NCBI GenBank assembly: GCA_037102815.1
Contig: BTPP01000001.1
Location: forward strand, 4,427,001-4,491,000
Length of the DNA: 64,000 bases
Direction of reading: 5' to 3'
DNA from: Neurospora intermedia
Taxonomy: Eukaryota > Ascomycota > Sordariomycetes > Sordariales > Sordariaceae
Shown piece after piece: positions 60,932 to 64,000 of this stretch. The translations under genes and the position numbers were made by a program. The notes under the pieces are model-generated. The model did no database searches. It had not been told where the DNA came from and was given only the letters and a program-made list of their open reading frames with translations. Each line of letters opens with the position of its first letter. Positions within the stretch are counted from its first letter, which is position 1.

Positions 60932-62518
60932 ATGCCCGGCGCGACTTCCCGCAACACGCGCTCCGCCCGTGGGAAGCTTAACCCGAGTGAACAAGCTCAT
61001 TCTCCCGATCTTAGCGACTTCGCCCGTCTTGCCAAAATCCAACAGAACCCCAGCAAAGACAACACTCCGAAGAAGCGTGCCCAAGCCGAAACAACCCGTA
61101 CTTCCTCGATAGAGATTGTTCTCAGTTCAAGAAAGAGAAAAGTCACCGATGACTTTGATCTCGAGTCTTCGCCAACCATCTCCAAGAAACCCCGCCAGAA
61201 GAGCGATGACACAAAGGACAGCGAGAACATTGCTCCTTGCGAGACTCCCTGCAGGAGGAAGAAGACCGTAAGGTTTGAGGACACCGCGTCTGTCAAGATC
61301 GAGCACAACAACGAAAACAAGAAGCTGGACTTCAAACCCATACCGAATTTCTCTGCGCCAGCCGTCTCTGTGAATCGAAAGCGGCGATTGCTTGAGGAAG
61401 ACGACGAGCCCTTATACAAGAATAATTACGATGCCACAGAAGCCGAGACACTATTGGAACGCCTGGCTCTCCAAACACCAGCGAAGAGAAGGTCGAAACA
61501 TCATATTGGGGAAAGCAGTGAGCACGACCTCCCGCGAGAGCTCGTCCAGCTGCTTGACCTCCAAGCCGCATTTCTCAAGACTTACACCATGCAACTGGCG
61601 CATAACGGCTCCAACTTGCCGGTTGATCTGCGCACACTTTTGCCCAGTGTCACCCGAACCTGGGGCAAGCGCAAGGTGACGATCGAGGATATCCAGCGCT
61701 ACATCGGCGTTCTGAACTGGGTATCTTCATCCTCAAAGCCTACCACCACCACCACAGCAACCACCTCACCTTCGAAAGCCCCTTTCTACCTCTCCGACTA
61801 TGGTCGCGGCAAAATCTGCATCGAGCTACATGAAAGCCATTCGGGCCCTCTCCTGGAACACAAGCTGAACATGGACTTCGAGTCCAACCTCCGGGCCCTC
61901 TGGCACTCGCGCCGACCAGGCCAAGTCGCCTCTCTCTTCTTCAGCACGCTTCCGCAAGCACCGATCAAGGCCTGTGCCTCGGCCATCAAGGCCGCCTCCC
62001 TCTCGAACAAGAACCAGCGTACCCTCGAAGAACTCAAGAATGGCGTCGTCCGCAAGCAACAATTGCAACAAGAAAAGCAGCAGCAGCCCACAACCCCTGC
62101 CCCTTCCCTCAAACCCGACAGCACCAAACTCTCCCTTCTCGACCGTATCCGTTTCAAAGAGAACCAGGCCGCCCTCGCCGCTTTGAGCGGTCCCTCGGCC
62201 GCCGAGATCCAGCGCCGTGCGGCGCTACAGCGCGCAGAGGATGTGGCGGCCGTGATCGGGATGCTCTGCACGGCCACGGGCGCACAGGCGCGCATGGCGT
62301 TTACCATGACGGCGCTGCTGGTCAAGCTCAAGGATTCGCTGCGGACGCCTATCTCGCAGGAGGACGCGGCGGGGTGCGTGCGGCTGTTGGCGAGTGAGGT
62401 GGCGCCGCAATGGCTGAAGATCGTGACAGTGGGCGGAAGGGAGAATGTTGTGGTGCAAACGGCGTTGCAGCCGAGCAAGATGGAGGTTGGGCAAATGGTT
62501 AAGGTTCTCTTGGGTTGA
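60932..62518 (+). CDS. cdt1: DNA replication licensing factor Cdt1 (528 aa, intronless)
   Basis: A single open frame. Cdt1 loads the MCM2-7 helicase onto origins with ORC and Cdc6 in G1. Residues 1-200 are basic and disordered, with nuclear-localisation-like clusters (SRKRK near 66, KKPR near 85, CRRKKTVRF near 107) and a cyclin-docking-type RRLL at 151-154, which fits CDK control. Residues about 200-390 carry the central winged-helix region (LPRELVQLLDLQAAFLKTYTMQLAHNG, RTWGKRKVTIEDIQRYIGVL, then FYLSDYGRGKICIEL). The C-terminal winged helix that binds MCM is at about 410-528 (LSLLDRIRFKENQ, AEDVAAVIGMLCTATGAQARMAFTMTALLVKLKDSLRTPIS, VGGRENVVVQ). A Gln-rich linker lies near 375-390. No canonical N-terminal PIP box is visible. 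Start chosen at the first ATG of the frame, in ATCATGCCC. Confidence 0.9.
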   Translation: MPGATSRNTRSARGKLNPSEQAHSPDLSDFARLAKIQQNPSKDNTPKKRAQAETTRTSSIEIVLSSRKRKVTDDFDLESSPTISKKPRQKSDDTKDSENIAPCETPCRRKKTVRFEDTASVKIEHNNENKKLDFKPIPNFSAPAVSVNRKRRLLEEDDEPLYKNNYDATEAETLLERLALQTPAKRRSKHHIGESSEHDLPRELVQLLDLQAAFLKTYTMQLAHNGSNLPVDLRTLLPSVTRTWGKRKVTIEDIQRYIGVLNWVSSSSKPTTTTTATTSPSKAPFYLSDYGRGKICIELHESHSGPLLEHKLNMDFESNLRALWHSRRPGQVASLFFSTLPQAPIKACASAIKAASLSNKNQRTLEELKNGVVRKQQLQQEKQQQPTTPAPSLKPDSTKLSLLDRIRFKENQAALAALSGPSAAEIQRRAALQRAEDVAAVIGMLCTATGAQARMAFTMTALLVKLKDSLRTPISQEDAAGCVRLLASEVAPQWLKIVTVGGRENVVVQTALQPSKMEVGQMVKVLLG

Positions 62519-63319
62519 ATGTGCAGTAAAACTTGAGGAATGTGGGCAACGCCCATGATGAAGAACGAGGAGATGATTCTACGACAAAAGGTCTGGTATT
62601 GCAAGGAAGAAGAGTCGGTCAAGACTTGAAGCATGTGATAGTGTTAAGGAGTTTTGGAGTTTGCTTGGCTGCTGAATATATACCCGTATCGTATCCTTTT
62701 GGGCTCTAGGATATGGAGCATTCGGTGTTATCGAGCGGCACAATCTTGAGAGAGATCAACATACCTGGCGTTGAATCAGTTGAATAACTGCAGTAGGCAA
62801 AGCATGTATGGCATATACGACGAGACAGACACAGCGTAATGTAGACTGATTGGAGACGAATTCAAAAGAAAAAAATGGGTTTCATTTCATCCCAACGTCT
62901 ATCGCAGAACAAAGGACCCGTGATATCTTTCAGCAAACGCCTTCCCTCCGAGAAAGCAATATAAGCAATCCCTTCCAAAAGTGCAAGACACCCTCGCTGA
63001 ATGTAGATGTATGCAAATAAAAAAACCAGGTCATCGGCGCATACTCTTATGATGTTGTGCCCTTGAACCCTCCCTCCTCATCATCATCCATCACGCAGGC
63101 AACAGGATCCGTCTTGTTGCGTTCTACCATCCTTCTTTCCGCCCTTTGATTACAATTGTGTAGTAACAACGCTCCCCGGGGCACCAGCCCCAGGCAAGCG
63201 CGGGGGTTTTGCCGCGAATCAGGATACAGTCCCGTGTTGGCTAAATATGGCCTCGGGACCGCCACCTGGGAGGGCAATCACCCCTGTGCGAGAGATGGTT
63301 CCATCAAAAAGAAACACGC
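62519..63319. other. Convergent 3' region between cdt1 and mbf1
   Basis: 801 bp between two converging stops, presumably the two 3' UTRs. AATAAA-like sequence is near 63,016 (AAATAAAAAA). No gene is seen. Confidence 0.5.
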
Positions 63320-63899
63320 TCACTTCTTCTCCTTCTTCTCGAACTTGGGCTTGCCGATGTCGGAACCGCGAAGCTTGACATTGAGGACACGCTCGAGGTT
63401 GCCGAGGAGCTTCTGGTCGGGAACACCCTCACCGCGCTCATACTGGGCAATGATAGCCTGAGTAGAGTTGCAGCGAGTGGCAAGCTCCTTCTGGGTCATG
63501 GCCTTGTCGCCGATCATGATGGCGCTGCGAGCCTTCTGGATGGCGGCACCGACCTCTTTGCTGACGGTCTTGGGCTTGACGATGTCATCGGAGCGGTCAA
63601 CCATTGTTAGGCGCTGGCCCTCGACACCGGGCTTGGAAGCCTGTGGGAAAACAGACAAGTCAGTATTGGCGACGATGATGTTTGCAACGCAGCTAGCGTG
63701 ACTGCGAACCAGGGAGGATGGAGAATGAGGCACATACAGTGTTACCGGCAGCATACTTCTTCTCAGTAGCGATGATGCTCCCACTGCGCTGAGCAGCGTT
63801 AAGGGCAGACTTGCCGCGGACAACAGTCTCGCGGGGCCCAGCACCACCGCGGCTGACGTTCTTGCCGATCTTGACAGCGTCGGTATCCCAGGCAGACAT
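63320..63899 (-). CDS. mbf1: Multiprotein bridging factor 1 (two exons, 160 aa)
   Basis: Exons on the minus strand: 63,899-63,738 and 63,640-63,320, with a 97-nt intron from GTATGT to CACAG at a codon boundary (AGNT|ASKPG). MBF1 is a conserved coactivator that bridges bZIP-type activators and TBP, and it also associates with ribosomes to limit frameshifting. Residues about 1-70 form the MBF1 N-terminal domain ([27 protein letters not shown]). Residues about 85-150 form an XRE-type helix-turn-helix: [39 protein letters not shown] and [14 protein letters not shown]. The tail is Lys-rich ([10 protein letters not shown]). Length and motif order are standard for fungal MBF1. Only about 100 bp of its promoter lies inside the window. 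Confidence 0.96.
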
Positions 63900-64000
63900 T
63901 GTGATTGAGTTTATTTAGTTGTCGGTAGATGTGGTTGAAAGGGCTGAAGTTTTTGTCAAAGTGGAAATTGGTGTCGTGATTACAGAATACGCGAGAAAAG

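Noticed and set aside
61798-62634. 278-codon minus-strand frame
   Set aside because: Antisense shadow of cdt1; the plus frame has the recognisable domains.

Overview
The window looks like a chromosome segment of a filamentous ascomycete (Pezizomycotina), most likely a sordariomycete. The genes have short introns (56-97 nt, two longer) with CTAAC/CTGAC-type branch points and CAG/TAG acceptors. The products are fungal: Cdt1, MBF1, a GPI-type cell-wall protein, a fungal dienelactone hydrolase. A 35-kb block is extremely AT-rich, full of TpA and TAA/TAG codons, poor in CpA/TpG, and still holds CpG. That is the signature of repeat-induced point mutation (RIP) acting on CpA. No species can be fixed from the sequence alone.

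Layout. 1-783: end of a RIP-decayed Fot1/pogo-like DNA transposon (minus strand). 784-16,968: gene-sparse, GC-normal DNA with a BRCT-domain gene (6,925-8,014), an intron-bearing tRNA-Ile(AAU) (11,725-11,820) and a five-exon propionyl/acetyl-CoA synthetase gene (12,059-14,409). 16,972-52,546: one nested transposon block. 52,550-64,000: gene-dense arm with a small cell-wall protein, a quinone oxidoreductase, a dienelactone hydrolase, the replication licensing factor Cdt1 and the coactivator MBF1.

The nest resolves into four elements, each with its own terminal repeats and perfect target-site duplication. The outermost is a PIF/Harbinger DNA transposon (16-bp perfect terminal inverted repeats, TTA duplication, minus-strand DDE transposase near the right end). 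Inside it is Ty3/gypsy element A (24,236-50,526, minus, 239-bp LTRs, CCTAT). Inside A are chromovirus B (28,013-34,994, plus, 207-bp LTRs, AGTAA, candidate self-primer) and chromovirus C (37,783-48,787, minus, 339-bp LTRs, ATATC). C carries about 2.9 kb of unrecognised sequence between its pol region and 3' LTR. The Harbinger shell is about 9.3 kb net, large for its family, and its left half is packed with tandem repeats and repeat-coding frames. All four elements are broken fossils.

The host genes are single-copy housekeeping functions: short-chain acyl-CoA activation, quinone and lactone metabolism, cell wall, replication licensing, transcription coactivation. They form no obvious pathway cluster. 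A perfect ACGCGT (MCB) box in the cdt1 promoter fits G1/S control. Exon-intron structures were worked out by hand from splice signals and reading-frame continuity.
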